NCBI RefSeq assembly: GCF_003003215.1
Contig: NZ_PVUF01000001.1
Coordinates: 496,001-560,000, forward strand
Source: Tritonibacter scottomollicae
Lineage (GTDB): Bacteria; Pseudomonadota; Alphaproteobacteria; Rhodobacterales; Rhodobacteraceae
Reading direction: 5' to 3'
DNA: 64,000 bases
Shown here: in pieces, positions 53,807-63,962 of the stretch
How positions within the stretch are numbered: the first letter of the stretch is position 1
How the letters are laid out: every line of letters starts with the position of its first letter
Position numbers and translations under genes: made by a program
Notes under the pieces: generated by a model
What the model was told of the DNA's origin: nothing
What the model saw: the letters and a program-made list of their open reading frames with translations, nothing else
Database searches by the model: none

Positions 53807-54502
53807 ATGGAAGCAGAAACTCTGGCACTGGCACAGGAGATTGATTTCTCCATGTGGGGGCTGTTCGCACGTGCGACGCTCACCGTTAAATTCGTGATGA
53901 TCATGCTGATCGGGGCCTCGATCTGGTCTTGGGCGATCATCTTGCAGAAATTGATCACCTACCGCGTCGCGCGTCGCGAGGCGCAGATCTTCGAGCGGGC
54001 ATTCTGGTCGGGCAATCCGCTCGACGAGCTCTATGAGGAGATCGGTCCGGACCCCTCAGGGCATTCGGAGCGCATCTTTGCCTCTGGCATGACGGAATGG
54101 CGCCGCAGTCATCGTACCGATGGCGCGTTGATCCCCGGCGCACAGGCGCGCATCGACAGGTCCATGGATGTGGCGATCTCCAAAGAGAGCGAAGGGCTGC
54201 AGAGTGGGTTGCAAATTCTGGCAACCATCGGCTCCACGGCGCCATTCATTGGTCTGTTCGGGACAGTCTGGGGCATCATGAACGCCTTCATCGAGATTGC
54301 AGAGCAGCAGAATACCAACCTTGCCGTGGTGGCACCCGGGATCGCCGAGGCGCTGCTGGCAACGGGCCTCGGCCTTCTTGCGGCGATCCCCGCCGTCATC
54401 TTCTATAACAAGCTTTCGGCGGACTCGGACCGGATCATTGGTGGCTATGAGGCCTTTGCCGATGAATTCGCGACCATCTTTTCACGTCAAATGGACAGCT
54501 GA
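53807..54502 (+). CDS. tolQ: TolQ, proton-channel subunit of Tol-Pal
   Basis: A 231-residue inner-membrane protein with three helices: near residues 20-45 (LTVKFVMIMLIGASIWSWAI), 130-160 and 165-195. The ExbB/TolQ/MotA signature ILATIGSTAPFIGLFGTVWG followed by GIMNAFIEI is clear, and AIPAVIFYNKL follows. With TolR it energises TolA during outer-membrane constriction. tolR starts three bases after the stop. Confidence 0.96.
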   Translation: MEAETLALAQEIDFSMWGLFARATLTVKFVMIMLIGASIWSWAIILQKLITYRVARREAQIFERAFWSGNPLDELYEEIGPDPSGHSERIFASGMTEWRRSHRTDGALIPGAQARIDRSMDVAISKESEGLQSGLQILATIGSTAPFIGLFGTVWGIMNAFIEIAEQQNTNLAVVAPGIAEALLATGLGLLAAIPAVIFYNKLSADSDRIIGGYEAFADEFATIFSRQMDS

Positions 54503-54505
54503 CCC

Positions 54506-55003
54506 ATGGGAGCAGCCATTCAACAAAAGGACGGCGGCGGGCGTCGGCGGGGACGCAGGCGTTCTCGCGCACGGCCGATGGCAGAGATCAACGTCACGCC
54601 CTTTGTGGACGTGATGCTGGTGCTGCTGATCATCTTCATGGTGGCTGCGCCGTTGATGACGGTTGGCGTACCAGTGGAGCTGCCCAAAACTGCCGCAGGC
54701 GCGCTGCCGGGGGAAGAAGAGGAACCGCTGACGGTGACCATGACCGCTGCCGGTGAAATTCAGATCCAGACCACGCCTGTGGCGCGGGAGGATTTGGTCG
54801 CGCGGCTGCGTGCCATTGCATCCGAACGGACGTCGGATCGTGTCTATCTGCGTGCTGACGGCGCTATCGCCTATAGCGATGTGATGCAGGTGATGGGGGC
54901 GCTCAATGCGGGTGGCTTTGCCAATGTCGGGTTGGTGACGGATACCGGCGGGCCTGCGCTCGATGGTCGTCCGGCCTCTGCGACCGTCCCGCAGGGCGAG
55001 TGA
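54506..55003 (+). CDS. tolR: TolR, proton-channel partner of TolQ
   Basis: A 165-residue ExbD/TolR protein. A basic N-terminus (RRRGRRRSRARPM) precedes EINVTPFVDVMLVLLIIFMV, which contains the proton-conducting aspartate of the single membrane helix; the periplasmic part has PVELPKTAAG and VYLRADGAIAYSDVMQVMG. The usual partner of TolQ. Confidence 0.95.
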   Translation: MGAAIQQKDGGGRRRGRRRSRARPMAEINVTPFVDVMLVLLIIFMVAAPLMTVGVPVELPKTAAGALPGEEEEPLTVTMTAAGEIQIQTTPVAREDLVARLRAIASERTSDRVYLRADGAIAYSDVMQVMGALNAGGFANVGLVTDTGGPALDGRPASATVPQGE

Positions 55004-55016
55004 TACGGGGGCCAAT

Positions 55017-56165
55017 GTGCAAACCGGCACAAAAATCTCCGTAGCAGGACATGGGATCCTGATAACCTGGGCGCTCGTGGGGGGGTGGTTCAATGCTGAG
55101 CCGTTGCCGTTCCAGAGCCAGGATGTTTCGATCATTTCCGCTGAGGAATTTGCGCGGCTGAGCGAACAGCAGGCCGCGCCCGAGGTGGCAGAGGATCCGG
55201 TGGCGCCGCAGGTGCCGCCTGAGCCCGAGACGACGCCTGCCATTCCTGAACGCCCGACGCCAGTGCCGGAGACACCTCCAGCGACGCCAGTGCCGATTGA
55301 AACACCTGTCGAGGAGGCCGAGCCTGAACCGCCCGCGCCAGAACCGACGCCGGAGGTGCCAAGCATCGTGCCGGATGCGCCCGACGTTCCCGAAATCGTG
55401 ACCGATCTGCCGCAAACTGCGGAGCCCGAGACTGCGCAGCAGACGGATCGGGTTGCGCCGGAACCTGTCCAGGCGCCGGAACCGGATACGCAAGTCGATG
55501 ATGTGGCACAGGAAGAGGTTGCGCCGGATGAGGGGGCTGATGCCAACCAGCCGGTGCAGGAGGCCACGGCCCCGGAAGCGGCAAGCGACCGGATCGTGAC
55601 CGAAGCAGAGGCGGACGACGCAGAGCCGACCGCACCGTTGGCGAGCGTTCGGCCTCTCACACGCCCGGCGCGCCCGAGCCCGGAACCAGAGCAACCGCCG
55701 GAAACCCAAACGGCAACAGCCGAAGAAAATTCCGACCCCGCGCCGGAACCAAACCCCGAGGTGGAGAGTTCTGCTGTGGACGACGCTCTTGCAGAAGCCT
55801 TGGCCGGGAGCGGAGAAGTCGAAGCACCGGAACCATCTGGCCCGCCGATGACACGGGGAGAAAAAGATGCGCTGCGGATCGCAGTCTCGCAATGCTGGAA
55901 CGTCGGATCGCTGTCCAGCGAAGCGCTTCGTACCTCAGTCGTTGTGGGCGTCACACTTTCACGCGAGGGAGTTCCAGACATTGGCTCTATTCGCATGCTG
56001 TCCAGCTCCGGTGGGTCCGACAGTTCCGCCAAACAGGCCTATGAGGCCGCGCGCCGCGCAATCATCCGCTGCGGATCAAGAGGATTTGATCTTCCGGCTG
56101 ACAAATTTGCGCAATGGCGTGATATTGAGATGACATTTAATCCCGAAGGAATGCGGATCAGATGA
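55017..56165 (+). CDS. tolA: TolA-like energy-transfer protein with Pro/Glu-rich linker
   Basis: A 382-residue protein. The chosen GTG 55017 follows GGGGG and lies after the tolR stop; the ATG at 54963 would overlap tolR by 41 bases. One membrane helix ([17 protein letters not shown]) anchors it. Residues about 45-275 are a low-complexity Pro/Glu/Ala-rich stretch in place of the alanine/lysine-rich helix of E. coli TolA. The last 100 residues form a TolA/TonB C-terminal-like domain with two cysteines ([11 protein letters not shown] and [10 protein letters not shown]) that may be disulphide-bonded. The stop overlaps tolB (ATGA). Confidence 0.9.
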   Translation: MQTGTKISVAGHGILITWALVGGWFNAEPLPFQSQDVSIISAEEFARLSEQQAAPEVAEDPVAPQVPPEPETTPAIPERPTPVPETPPATPVPIETPVEEAEPEPPAPEPTPEVPSIVPDAPDVPEIVTDLPQTAEPETAQQTDRVAPEPVQAPEPDTQVDDVAQEEVAPDEGADANQPVQEATAPEAASDRIVTEAEADDAEPTAPLASVRPLTRPARPSPEPEQPPETQTATAEENSDPAPEPNPEVESSAVDDALAEALAGSGEVEAPEPSGPPMTRGEKDALRIAVSQCWNVGSLSSEALRTSVVVGVTLSREGVPDIGSIRMLSSSGGSDSSAKQAYEAARRAIIRCGSRGFDLPADKFAQWRDIEMTFNPEGMRIR

Positions 56166-57487
56166 GAAACGCGATTGCAACAGTACTCCTTGGCCTTGCG
56201 ATGCTGCTGCCCGTCGGGGCGGTTCAGGCGCAGGATGGGCCGCTCAGGATCGAAATTACAGATGGCGTGATCGAACCGCTCCCCTTTGCGGCGCCGGATT
56301 TCATCGCTGACACGCCAGCCGCGTCACAATATGCGGCGGATATCGCCCGGGTGATTGCAGATGACCTAAGAGGCTCCGGCCTGTTCAGAGAGATTCCCAA
56401 ATCCGCCTATATCTCGCCCTACAGCGATTTTGATGCGGCGGTGAATTTTACCGATTGGAAGGCGATCAACGCGCAGGCGCTGATTACCGGCGCGGTCAGC
56501 CTGTCCGGTGATCGGATCACTGTACGTTTCCGCGCCTACGATGTGTTTGCGGGACAAGAGCTGGGGTCCGGACTGCAATTGTCGGGCACCACGGACGGCT
56601 GGCGACGCATCGGCCATAAGGTCGCCGATACCATTTACGCGCGTCTGACAGGTGAGGGGGGCTATTTCGACAGTCGCGTCGTGTTTGTCTCGGAGACTGG
56701 CCCGAAGGATAACCGCAAGAAGCGGCTGGCGATCATGGATTACGACGGCGCCAACGTGCAGTATCTGACCAATTCCGAATCCATTGTTCTTGCACCGCGT
56801 TTCTCTCCCACGGGCGACAGAGTGCTTTATACCAGCTATGAGAGCGGCTTTCCGCAGATCCATGTGCTTGATGTCGGCAAAGTGCAGCGCCGCATCCTGT
56901 CGGCGGGAAATGGCACCATGAGCTTCGCACCGCGATTTGCGCCCGACGGTCAGACCATCGTCTATTCCCAGTCCGCTGGCGGCAATACCGATCTGTTCTC
57001 GATGGATATCAACTCTGGCAACACGCAGCGTCTCAGCAGCGCACCTTCGATCGAAACGGCACCGTCCTTTTCGCCGGACGGCAGCCAAATCGTCTTCGAA
57101 AGTGATCGCTCCGGCACATCGCAGCTTTATGTGATGCCGGCCTCGGGCGGCGAGGCGAAGCGGATCAGCTTCGGGCAGGGGCGTTACGGCACGCCGGTCT
57201 GGTCTCCGCGCGGCGATTATGTTGCCTTCACGAAGCAGAATGCCGGGCGTTTCCATATTGGCGTCATGCGCACGGATGGCAGCGAAGAGCGGTTGTTGAC
57301 CGCGTCCTTCCTCGACGAGGGGCCAACCTGGTCTCCGAACGGGCGGGTGATCATGTTCACCCGCGAAACCCAAGGCGCGAGTGGCCAGGCGCGGCTTTAC
57401 TCTGTCGATATTTCCGGGCGGAACCTGAAACCCGTACAAACCCCAGACGGCGCGTCGGACCCTTCCTGGTCGCCGTTGCAGAAATGA
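56162..57487 (+). CDS. tolB: TolB, periplasmic beta-propeller of Tol-Pal
   Basis: A 441-residue periplasmic protein that docks on Pal. A signal peptide ([23 protein letters not shown]) precedes the alpha/beta N-terminal domain ([38 protein letters not shown]). The six-bladed propeller shows repeated [52 protein letters not shown] and [13 protein letters not shown]. Complete and of normal length. Confidence 0.96.
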   Translation: MRNAIATVLLGLAMLLPVGAVQAQDGPLRIEITDGVIEPLPFAAPDFIADTPAASQYAADIARVIADDLRGSGLFREIPKSAYISPYSDFDAAVNFTDWKAINAQALITGAVSLSGDRITVRFRAYDVFAGQELGSGLQLSGTTDGWRRIGHKVADTIYARLTGEGGYFDSRVVFVSETGPKDNRKKRLAIMDYDGANVQYLTNSESIVLAPRFSPTGDRVLYTSYESGFPQIHVLDVGKVQRRILSAGNGTMSFAPRFAPDGQTIVYSQSAGGNTDLFSMDINSGNTQRLSSAPSIETAPSFSPDGSQIVFESDRSGTSQLYVMPASGGEAKRISFGQGRYGTPVWSPRGDYVAFTKQNAGRFHIGVMRTDGSEERLLTASFLDEGPTWSPNGRVIMFTRETQGASGQARLYSVDISGRNLKPVQTPDGASDPSWSPLQK

Positions 57488-57590
57488 GAAACCGTCTGAT
57501 CGGGCGCGGGGGCTTCAAGCCCGTGGCGCGGTCAGGCAGAACATGCTAACACTTCGGCAAGAAATGTCCGATCACACGAGGCGATTTCAG

Positions 57591-58094
57591 ATGAGCGGTA
57601 TCAACAAAGCTATTCTCTTGGTTGCGGGCCTGGCCCTTGCAGCCTGTTCCGATGCACGTTGGGATGACACCAGCGCAGGCAGTGGCGGCACCGGCCTCGG
57701 CGCCGTTGGCAGCACGGCAGACCCGTCCAGCCCCGCCTACTTCCGCGAGGCGATCGGGGATCGCGTGCTGTTCCTGGTGGACCAGTCCAGCATTTCGCCC
57801 GAGGGTCGCACCGTGCTGGACGGTCAGGCGCGCTGGCTCAATGCAAACCCTTCATATGTTGTGACCATCGAGGGCCACGCGGACGAGCGCGGCACCCGTG
57901 AGTACAACCTTGCACTTGGTGCGCGCCGTGCCAACTCTGCACGCGAATACCTGATTTCTCAGGGCGTCGCGGCCAATCGCATCCAGACCGTATCCTTCGG
58001 CAAAGAACGTCCCATCGAGATCTGTTCGGCACAGAGCTGCTACAATCAGAACCGTCGCGCGGTGACCGTGCTGGCGGGCGGCGCAGTGAGCTGA
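57591..58094 (+). CDS. pal: Pal, peptidoglycan-associated outer-membrane lipoprotein
   Basis: A 167-residue lipoprotein. ATG 57591 has GAGG ten bases upstream and gives a short signal with lipobox LALAAC. The OmpA-like domain carries the peptidoglycan-binding pattern EGHADERGTREYNLALGARR with NSAREYLISQGV and ICSAQSCYNQNRRAV. It tethers the outer membrane to the wall and binds TolB. A 103-base gap follows tolB. Confidence 0.96.
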   Translation: MSGINKAILLVAGLALAACSDARWDDTSAGSGGTGLGAVGSTADPSSPAYFREAIGDRVLFLVDQSSISPEGRTVLDGQARWLNANPSYVVTIEGHADERGTREYNLALGARRANSAREYLISQGVAANRIQTVSFGKERPIEICSAQSCYNQNRRAVTVLAGGAVS

Positions 58095-58099
58095 CGCGC

Positions 58100-58954
58100 A
58101 TGAAGGGCTTGCGGCAGTTTTTCCTCGCAACGGCGCTGATTGCGGTCAGCGTCGTTCCCGGCGTCACACAGGAGCGGGAGCAGACCTTGGCGGATATCCG
58201 TCAGGAGCTTACGGTCCTGCATGTGGAAGTACAGCGCCTCAACCGAGAGCTGTCCACCACAGGCGCACCTTCGGCATCTCTGGCGGGGACCTCGGTGCTG
58301 GATCGCGTGACCGCGATCGAGGCGGAGTTGCAGCGCCTGACCTCCAAGACCGAAGAGCTGCAGTATCGTGTGCAACGCATCGTCGAAGATGGCACCAACC
58401 GGATCGGTGATCTTGAGTTCCGCCTTGTTGAGCTGGAAGGCGGGGACCTCTCCACGCTGGGTGAGACAACGACATTGGGCGGTGAGATCGCCGGCGAAGC
58501 AGCGGTCGGGCTGGGCCAGACGCCGGTGCCCGCTGACGGCGATGCCGTCATCGAAGGCGCTGGTGAGCTCGCCATTGGCGAAGAGGCCGACTACAAGGCC
58601 GCGATGGGAGATCTGGAGGGGCAGAATTATCAAGCGGCCGCCGACAAGTTCGCCAGATTCAAGGAGGCCTATCCGGGCAGCCCGCTGACGGCCAAGGTTG
58701 ATTTTGGTCAGGGCAAGGCGCTGGACGGGCTAGGGGACACCCGAGAGGCCGCGCGCGCCTATCTTGCCGCCTTTACCGGCGATACCTCTGGCACGATCGC
58801 GCCTGAAGCGCTGTTCGAACTCGGGGCCGCGCTCGGGCGTCTGGGGCAGGTCGATCAGGCCTGCATCACCCTTGCGGAGGTTGCAGTTCGCTTTCCAAAT
58901 GATCCCGCAGTGACCGCTGCAGAGGCGGAGCGGTCCACGCTGGCGTGCTCCTGA
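58100..58954 (+). CDS. cpoB: CpoB/YbgF-like Tol-Pal coordinator
   Basis: A 284-residue periplasmic protein. A signal peptide (LRQFFLATALIAVSVVPGVT) is followed by a coiled coil near residues 25-110 (EREQTLADIRQELTVLHVEV ... LQRLTSKTEELQYRVQRI) and C-terminal TPR repeats (EADYKAAMGDLEGQNYQAAA, YPGSPLTAKVDFGQGKALDG, GALGRLGQVDQACITLAEVA). It links peptidoglycan synthesis to the Tol machine in other bacteria. Its stop overlaps the tilS start by ten bases. Confidence 0.92.
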   Translation: MKGLRQFFLATALIAVSVVPGVTQEREQTLADIRQELTVLHVEVQRLNRELSTTGAPSASLAGTSVLDRVTAIEAELQRLTSKTEELQYRVQRIVEDGTNRIGDLEFRLVELEGGDLSTLGETTTLGGEIAGEAAVGLGQTPVPADGDAVIEGAGELAIGEEADYKAAMGDLEGQNYQAAADKFARFKEAYPGSPLTAKVDFGQGKALDGLGDTREAARAYLAAFTGDTSGTIAPEALFELGAALGRLGQVDQACITLAEVAVRFPNDPAVTAAEAERSTLACS

Positions 58955-60225
58955 TCCCAACAGAAGAGGCCTTGATCACAGAGATCAGGGCCCGCCTCGG
59001 AACCCTACCAGAGAAATTGGGCGTTGCCGTCTCAGGCGGCAGCGATTCAATGGCGCTCCTGCATTTGCTCAACGCAATGTCTCGGACCAGTGAGACGGAG
59101 GTGTACGTGGCCACCGTCGACCACGGTTTGCGCCGCGAATCACGCCAGGAAGCCGAATGCGTGGCAGCCCGCGCGGCCGAACTTGGTCTTCAGCATGACA
59201 TATTGACATGGCACTCCCCTGCCGAGAGCGGAAATCTGCAAGGTGAAGCCCGTGCGGCAAGATACCGTCTGCTTGCGCAGTGGGCCAAAGCGCGCGGTCT
59301 TCAGGCCGTGGCGGTCGGGCATACGGCGGATGATCAGGCTGAAACCCTGGTGATGCGCCTGCGCCGAGCGTCGGGGGTGACCGGCCTGTCGGGTATGTCG
59401 GTCCGGCACCTGCGCGACGGTATCGAGCTGCTTCGTCCTTTGCTGCGCGTGCACCGAAAGGACTTGCGCAGCTATCTGACGGATCGAAACATTCCCTGGA
59501 TCGACGACCCTTCAAACAACGATACGCGGTTCGAACGGGTGCGGGTGCGAGAGGCGCTGACAGCGTTGGAGCCGCTCGGCCTGACCATTGATGCGCTGAC
59601 CGCCGTCGCGGACAATATGCGGATGGCGGACGCGGCGCTGGATCACGCCATGCGAGTCGCGGCGGCACAGCTGGGACAGGTTCGATTGGGGGCGGTAGTG
59701 CTTGATCGTGCAGGGTTTCATGATCTTCAGGACGAGATCGCACGGCGACTGCTCGTCGCAGCGATCACTTACGTCAGTGGTGCTGACTACCCGCCGCGGC
59801 GGGCGCCCTTGTTGGATGCGTGCCATGCGCTTCGAGAGGGGCGTGGTCTCACGCTGCAGGGGTGTCAGCTCGTGGTGAAATCCAACCGAATCTGGGTGTG
59901 TCGGGAATATGAGGCCGTGCGCGAGACATGCATCGAACCTGTCTCTGAGCAGCGCAGCGACGTGGTGTGGGACAATGCCTGGAAAATGAGCGTGCCCCCC
60001 AACATTCCTCACGACACAAAACTGCGCGCACTTGGTGACGATGGGCTTCGTTTGATGGAAGATTGGCGCCGTCATGCGGTGCCCAGAGAGGTCTTAAAAC
60101 CTTTGCCTGCCGTCTGGCAGGGAGGCGAATTGATCGCTGTTCCGCCCTTAGAGCAATCGTCCGTCTGGTCAACTGCGGCAATGCGACTGTCGGAGACTTG
60201 GGCGACGCGGTCGTTATCGCATTGA
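58945..60225 (+). CDS. tilS: tRNA(Ile)-lysidine synthase
   Basis: A 426-residue enzyme that adds lysine to C34 of tRNA-Ile(CAU) so that AUA is read as Ile. The PP-loop ATP motif SGGSDSMALLHLLNAM lies near residue 30; VDHGLRRESRQEAECVAARA, HTADDQAETLVMRLRRASG and IDDPSNNDTRFERVRVRE are the usual family signatures. The start is GTG 58945, inside the end of cpoB. It precedes ftsH, as in many alphaproteobacteria. Confidence 0.94.
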   Translation: MLLIPTEEALITEIRARLGTLPEKLGVAVSGGSDSMALLHLLNAMSRTSETEVYVATVDHGLRRESRQEAECVAARAAELGLQHDILTWHSPAESGNLQGEARAARYRLLAQWAKARGLQAVAVGHTADDQAETLVMRLRRASGVTGLSGMSVRHLRDGIELLRPLLRVHRKDLRSYLTDRNIPWIDDPSNNDTRFERVRVREALTALEPLGLTIDALTAVADNMRMADAALDHAMRVAAAQLGQVRLGAVVLDRAGFHDLQDEIARRLLVAAITYVSGADYPPRRAPLLDACHALREGRGLTLQGCQLVVKSNRIWVCREYEAVRETCIEPVSEQRSDVVWDNAWKMSVPPNIPHDTKLRALGDDGLRLMEDWRRHAVPREVLKPLPAVWQGGELIAVPPLEQSSVWSTAAMRLSETWATRSLSH

Positions 60226-60314
60226 ACCTCACCAAATCATCCTTATTTTAGGTGCAACTGATGGTCGTCGCGTGCTAGAGCCGTGGCGTCCTTGGAATTC
60301 TTGGGAGAGCCATT

Positions 60315-62228
60315 TTGGGCAACGCACGCAATATCGCCTTCTGGGTAGTTCTGTTCCTGCTCGTCGTGACCCTGTTCAATCTGTTCAGCGGGTCCGGCAG
60401 CACACTTCAGAGCCGCGAGAAGACTTATTCGGAATTTGTGACCGCCGTTGACAACGGTCAGGTCAGTACCGTGACGCTGGATGGCGAGCAGGTCCGCTAC
60501 ACCACCTCTGACGGTCAGAGCTATACGACGATCAAACCGGGCGATGCCGAAGTCACCCAAATGCTGATCGCCAAAGACATCCCCATCCGCGCGGAAAAGC
60601 AGCAGCAGTCGACATTCCAGTCCTTCCTGCTGACCCTTCTGCCGTTCCTGCTGTTGATCGGTGTCTGGATCTATTTCATGAACCGCATGCAGGGCGGTGG
60701 CAAAGGCGGCGCCATGGGCTTTGGCAAGTCCAAGGCCAAGATGCTGACCGAGAAGCATGGCCGCGTGACCTTTGACGACGTTGCGGGCATCGACGAGGCC
60801 AAGGAAGAGCTGGAAGAGATCGTGGAATTCCTGCGCAACCCGCAGAAGTTCTCTCGTCTTGGTGGCAAAATCCCCAAGGGTGCGTTGCTGGTGGGCCCTC
60901 CGGGCACGGGTAAAACGCTTCTGGCGCGCGCCATCGCGGGCGAGGCGGGTGTGCCCTTCTTCACCATTTCCGGGTCCGACTTTGTCGAGATGTTCGTGGG
61001 CGTTGGTGCAAGCCGCGTGCGCGACATGTTCGAACAGGCGAAGAAGAACGCGCCCTGTATCGTCTTTATCGACGAGATCGACGCCGTGGGCCGTCATCGT
61101 GGTGCCGGTTACGGCGGTGGCAACGATGAGCGCGAACAGACCCTCAACCAGCTTCTGGTGGAAATGGACGGCTTTGAGGCCAACGAGGGCGTGATCATTC
61201 TGGCGGCGACAAACCGCAAGGACGTGCTTGACCCGGCGCTGCTGCGTCCTGGCCGCTTTGACCGTAACGTGACCGTCAGCAACCCTGACATCAAAGGCCG
61301 CGAGAAGATCCTCGGCGTGCACGCCCGCAAGACTCCGCTGGGCGCTGACGTGGATCTGCGCATCATCGCGCGTGGTACGCCCGGGTTCTCCGGTGCCGAT
61401 CTGGCGAACCTTGTGAACGAGGCGGCGTTGATGGCCGCGCGTGTGGGACGCCGCTTTGTCACCATGGAAGATTTCGAGAACGCGAAAGACAAGGTGATGA
61501 TGGGGGCGGAGCGCCGCTCCATGGTGCTGACCGCCGATCAGAAAGAGAAAACAGCCTATCACGAGGCGGGCCACGCTGTGGTCGGTCTGATGCTGCCCGA
61601 ATGTGACCCGGTCTATAAGGCCACGATCATTCCCCGTGGCGGCGCGCTCGGCATGGTTGTTTCACTGCCAGAGATGGACCGGCTGAACTGGCACAAGGAT
61701 GAATGCCAACAAAAGCTGACAATGACCATGGCTGGTAAGGCCGCAGAGATCATCAAATACGGCGAGGGCCACGTGTCCAACGGTCCGGCAGGTGATATCC
61801 AACAGGCCAGCCAGCTCGCGCGTGCGATGGTGCTGCGCTGGGGCATGTCGGACAAGGTCGGCAATATCGACTACGCCGAAGCGCATGAGGGTTATTCCGG
61901 CAATACCGGTGGGTTCTCCGTCTCTGCCAACACCAAAGAGCTGATCGAAGAGGAAGTGCGCACCTTCATCGAAAACGCCTATCAGCAGGCCTATCAGATC
62001 CTGCAGGACAAAAAGGTAGAGTGGGAGCGTCTTGCGGAAGGTCTTCTGGAGTACGAGACCCTGACAGGCGAAGAGATCAAGCGCGTCATGAACGGCGAGC
62101 CGCCGCAGGTCGACGATGATGCAGACGACGACGCGGATTCCGGCGCGACCTCGATCACTGCGATCCCGAAAGCAAAGTCGAAGAAATCGCCGCCGGACGG
62201 CGATATGGAACCCGAACCTTCGGCCTGA
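60315..62228 (+). CDS. ftsH: ATP-dependent zinc metalloprotease FtsH
   Basis: A 637-residue membrane AAA+ protease. Two membrane helices flank a periplasmic loop (residues about 7-25 and 100-118). Walker A is [14 protein letters not shown], Walker B is [16 protein letters not shown], the second region of homology is [13 protein letters not shown], and the zinc site is [13 protein letters not shown] with the distant Asp in [10 protein letters not shown]. The start is TTG at 60315, preceded by GGGAGAG, the only sensible start giving [10 protein letters not shown]. An intrinsic terminator follows. Confidence 0.96.
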   Translation: MGNARNIAFWVVLFLLVVTLFNLFSGSGSTLQSREKTYSEFVTAVDNGQVSTVTLDGEQVRYTTSDGQSYTTIKPGDAEVTQMLIAKDIPIRAEKQQQSTFQSFLLTLLPFLLLIGVWIYFMNRMQGGGKGGAMGFGKSKAKMLTEKHGRVTFDDVAGIDEAKEELEEIVEFLRNPQKFSRLGGKIPKGALLVGPPGTGKTLLARAIAGEAGVPFFTISGSDFVEMFVGVGASRVRDMFEQAKKNAPCIVFIDEIDAVGRHRGAGYGGGNDEREQTLNQLLVEMDGFEANEGVIILAATNRKDVLDPALLRPGRFDRNVTVSNPDIKGREKILGVHARKTPLGADVDLRIIARGTPGFSGADLANLVNEAALMAARVGRRFVTMEDFENAKDKVMMGAERRSMVLTADQKEKTAYHEAGHAVVGLMLPECDPVYKATIIPRGGALGMVVSLPEMDRLNWHKDECQQKLTMTMAGKAAEIIKYGEGHVSNGPAGDIQQASQLARAMVLRWGMSDKVGNIDYAEAHEGYSGNTGGFSVSANTKELIEEEVRTFIENAYQQAYQILQDKKVEWERLAEGLLEYETLTGEEIKRVMNGEPPQVDDDADDDADSGATSITAIPKAKSKKSPPDGDMEPEPSA

Positions 62229-62266
62229 TAGGGCCCCGGCGTTCCGCCACGTTCTTACAGTCGAAA

Positions 62267-62298
62267 AAAAAGCCGCAGCATCTCGCTGCGGCTTTTTT
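62267..62298 (+). terminator. rho-independent terminator of ftsH
   Basis: AAAGCCGCAGC pairs with GCTGCGGCTTT around ATCTC, with a T-run immediately after. It lies about 40 bases after the ftsH stop. Confidence 0.92.
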
Positions 62299-62419
62299 CA
62301 TTTATGTATCAAAGGATTGGGCGACGCCCCGGCCGTGTCATAAAAATGACATGTCCCCCTTGATCGCACTTGCCCGCGTTCAGATATAGGCAGCATCTGT
62401 CACCGCCCCGGGAGCCGTC

Positions 62420-63142
62420 GTGCGTATTCCTTTCACTGATCTGTCGCCCGCTCCCCTCATGCCTGAAGCGGGTATATTCGCGCCGCGCATTCCGGCGCCG
62501 CTGGTTTTTGCGGCTCTGGCGACCCTCTGCGGGGCCTTTGCGGTCTGGGTTGCGCAGGTCTACTACAGCCCTCTCAGCGCCGCTCTGCACGAGGGGGGAC
62601 CGGTCGAGGTGGCCTCCGCCGTGCTTTGGGGCCTATGCGCGATCATGGTGATCTATTTCGCGCCGGGACGCGTGTTTGGATCGCAATGGCAGATACTCGC
62701 GCTGTTCCTGTTGCTGTTCAGCCGGGAGATGGATTTCGACAAACGCTTTCTCGACGACGGTATCCTGCAACTGCGGCTGTACTCTGGCGACGCGCCGTAT
62801 TGGCAAAAGATCGTGGGACTTGTGGTTATCCTGATGGTGCTGACCGTAGCCTGGCGCCTGTGCAGGCGCAATCTGCCGGTGCTCTGGGCTGAGGTGCGGC
62901 GCGGGGCGGCCTGGGCCTGGTGTAGCTGCGGCGCGCTGGGGCTTTTGGTCGTCGCCAAGAGCCTGGATGGCATTGGTCGCAAACTGGCTGATTTTGGTCT
63001 GACACTGGATCCGCAAACGGTGGCTACCGCCATGATATATGAAGAGCTGTTCGAATTGTTTGCCGTGGTCGTGATCGTCTGGGCGATCAGTTTGCTGGAG
63101 GCGCGTGTGCGCCGGGATCATCTGGGCGGATCGCACTTGTGA
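62420..63142 (+). CDS. hypothetical integral membrane protein, 240 residues
   Basis: Function not recognised. The start is GTG 62420. About five or six hydrophobic helices are seen (residues about 25-47, 62-80, 88-100, 127-145, 160-175, 208-228), with charged loops FSREMDFDKRFLDDGILQ and RVRRDHLGG. The FSREMDFDKRF loop is distinctive. It lies between the ftsH terminator and the MOSC gene, in the same direction as both. Confidence 0.75.
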   Translation: MRIPFTDLSPAPLMPEAGIFAPRIPAPLVFAALATLCGAFAVWVAQVYYSPLSAALHEGGPVEVASAVLWGLCAIMVIYFAPGRVFGSQWQILALFLLLFSREMDFDKRFLDDGILQLRLYSGDAPYWQKIVGLVVILMVLTVAWRLCRRNLPVLWAEVRRGAAWAWCSCGALGLLVVAKSLDGIGRKLADFGLTLDPQTVATAMIYEELFELFAVVVIVWAISLLEARVRRDHLGGSHL

Positions 63143-63197
63143 CCGAGGTGTGATCGGCTAGACTGCGCGCTCCCTTCCAGCGCAGAAAGTCGATGAC

Positions 63198-63779
63198 ATG
63201 CCTGTCCTTACAGAAACCGAATTCAGTAGCGAAATCACTTGGCTTGGCATGGTGCCGGCCGACAGCGGCATCCAGGCCGAGGCGCGTGAGGCGCTTGAAT
63301 TGGGGTTTCACGGGATCACCGGCGCACGGCATGAGGGCACAGAGCGCGCCTCCTGTGTGCGGGTAAAGAACCTCTACGAGACGGGCACCCAAATTCGCAA
63401 CGTGCGTCAGATGACCATCCTGTCGGAAGAAGAGCTAGCGCTTATCGCGGCTGATATGGGGCTGGATCGGGTTGATCCACGCCATCTTGGTGCGACCATG
63501 GTGGTCCGTGGCATTCCCGATTTTACATTCGTTCCCCCATCTGCGCGCCTGCAGGGGGCGGAAGGGGTGACCCTGACCGTCGATATGGAGAATCGCCCCT
63601 GCATCTTGCCGGGACGCGAGATCGAGAAGGATCACGCGGGCTATGGTCCAAAGTTCAAGACGGCGGCGGCCAACAGACGGGGAATCACCGCCTGGGTGGA
63701 ACGTCCGGGGCAGGTCAGGCTGGGCGACATTTTGCGCCTCTATGTGCCTGCTCAACGCGGCTGGGGTGGTGCGCGCTGA
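63198..63779 (+). CDS. MOSC-domain protein
   Basis: A 193-residue protein resembling the MOSC fold, which carries sulphur or molybdenum-cofactor sulphur in other proteins. NVRQMTILSEEELALIAADM, LGATMVVRGIPDFTFVPPSA and TVDMENRPCILPGREIE (with a conserved-type cysteine) match this family; GITAWVERPGQVRLGDILRL closes the fold. No attached beta-barrel or reductase domain is present, so the partner is unknown. It is followed by the fhs-like gene in the same direction. Confidence 0.85.
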   Translation: MPVLTETEFSSEITWLGMVPADSGIQAEAREALELGFHGITGARHEGTERASCVRVKNLYETGTQIRNVRQMTILSEEELALIAADMGLDRVDPRHLGATMVVRGIPDFTFVPPSARLQGAEGVTLTVDMENRPCILPGREIEKDHAGYGPKFKTAAANRRGITAWVERPGQVRLGDILRLYVPAQRGWGGAR

Positions 63780-63962
63780 GCTATGCCTGGAAGAATATTC
63801 TGCCTCAGGGCCTGATCGCGGGCCTTCGAATGCCGCTGACGACGTTCTGAAGCGCAATTATGTCGGAAACTAGGGGCGCGTGTTTTTCATGACGGGATAA
63901 GCGTAGGGGAGTACCGGTGCCCGTTGCCGGCCCCTGCCAACTCGACACTTAGGAACCAGGCC

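Noticed and set aside
54482-56032. A 516-codon Ser/Gly-rich minus-strand frame over tolR-tolA
   Set aside because: Its SGSG-like repeats are just the complement of the Pro/Glu-rich tolA linker.
60243-61574. A 443-codon minus-strand frame over ftsH
   Set aside because: Antisense of a gene with all FtsH motifs.
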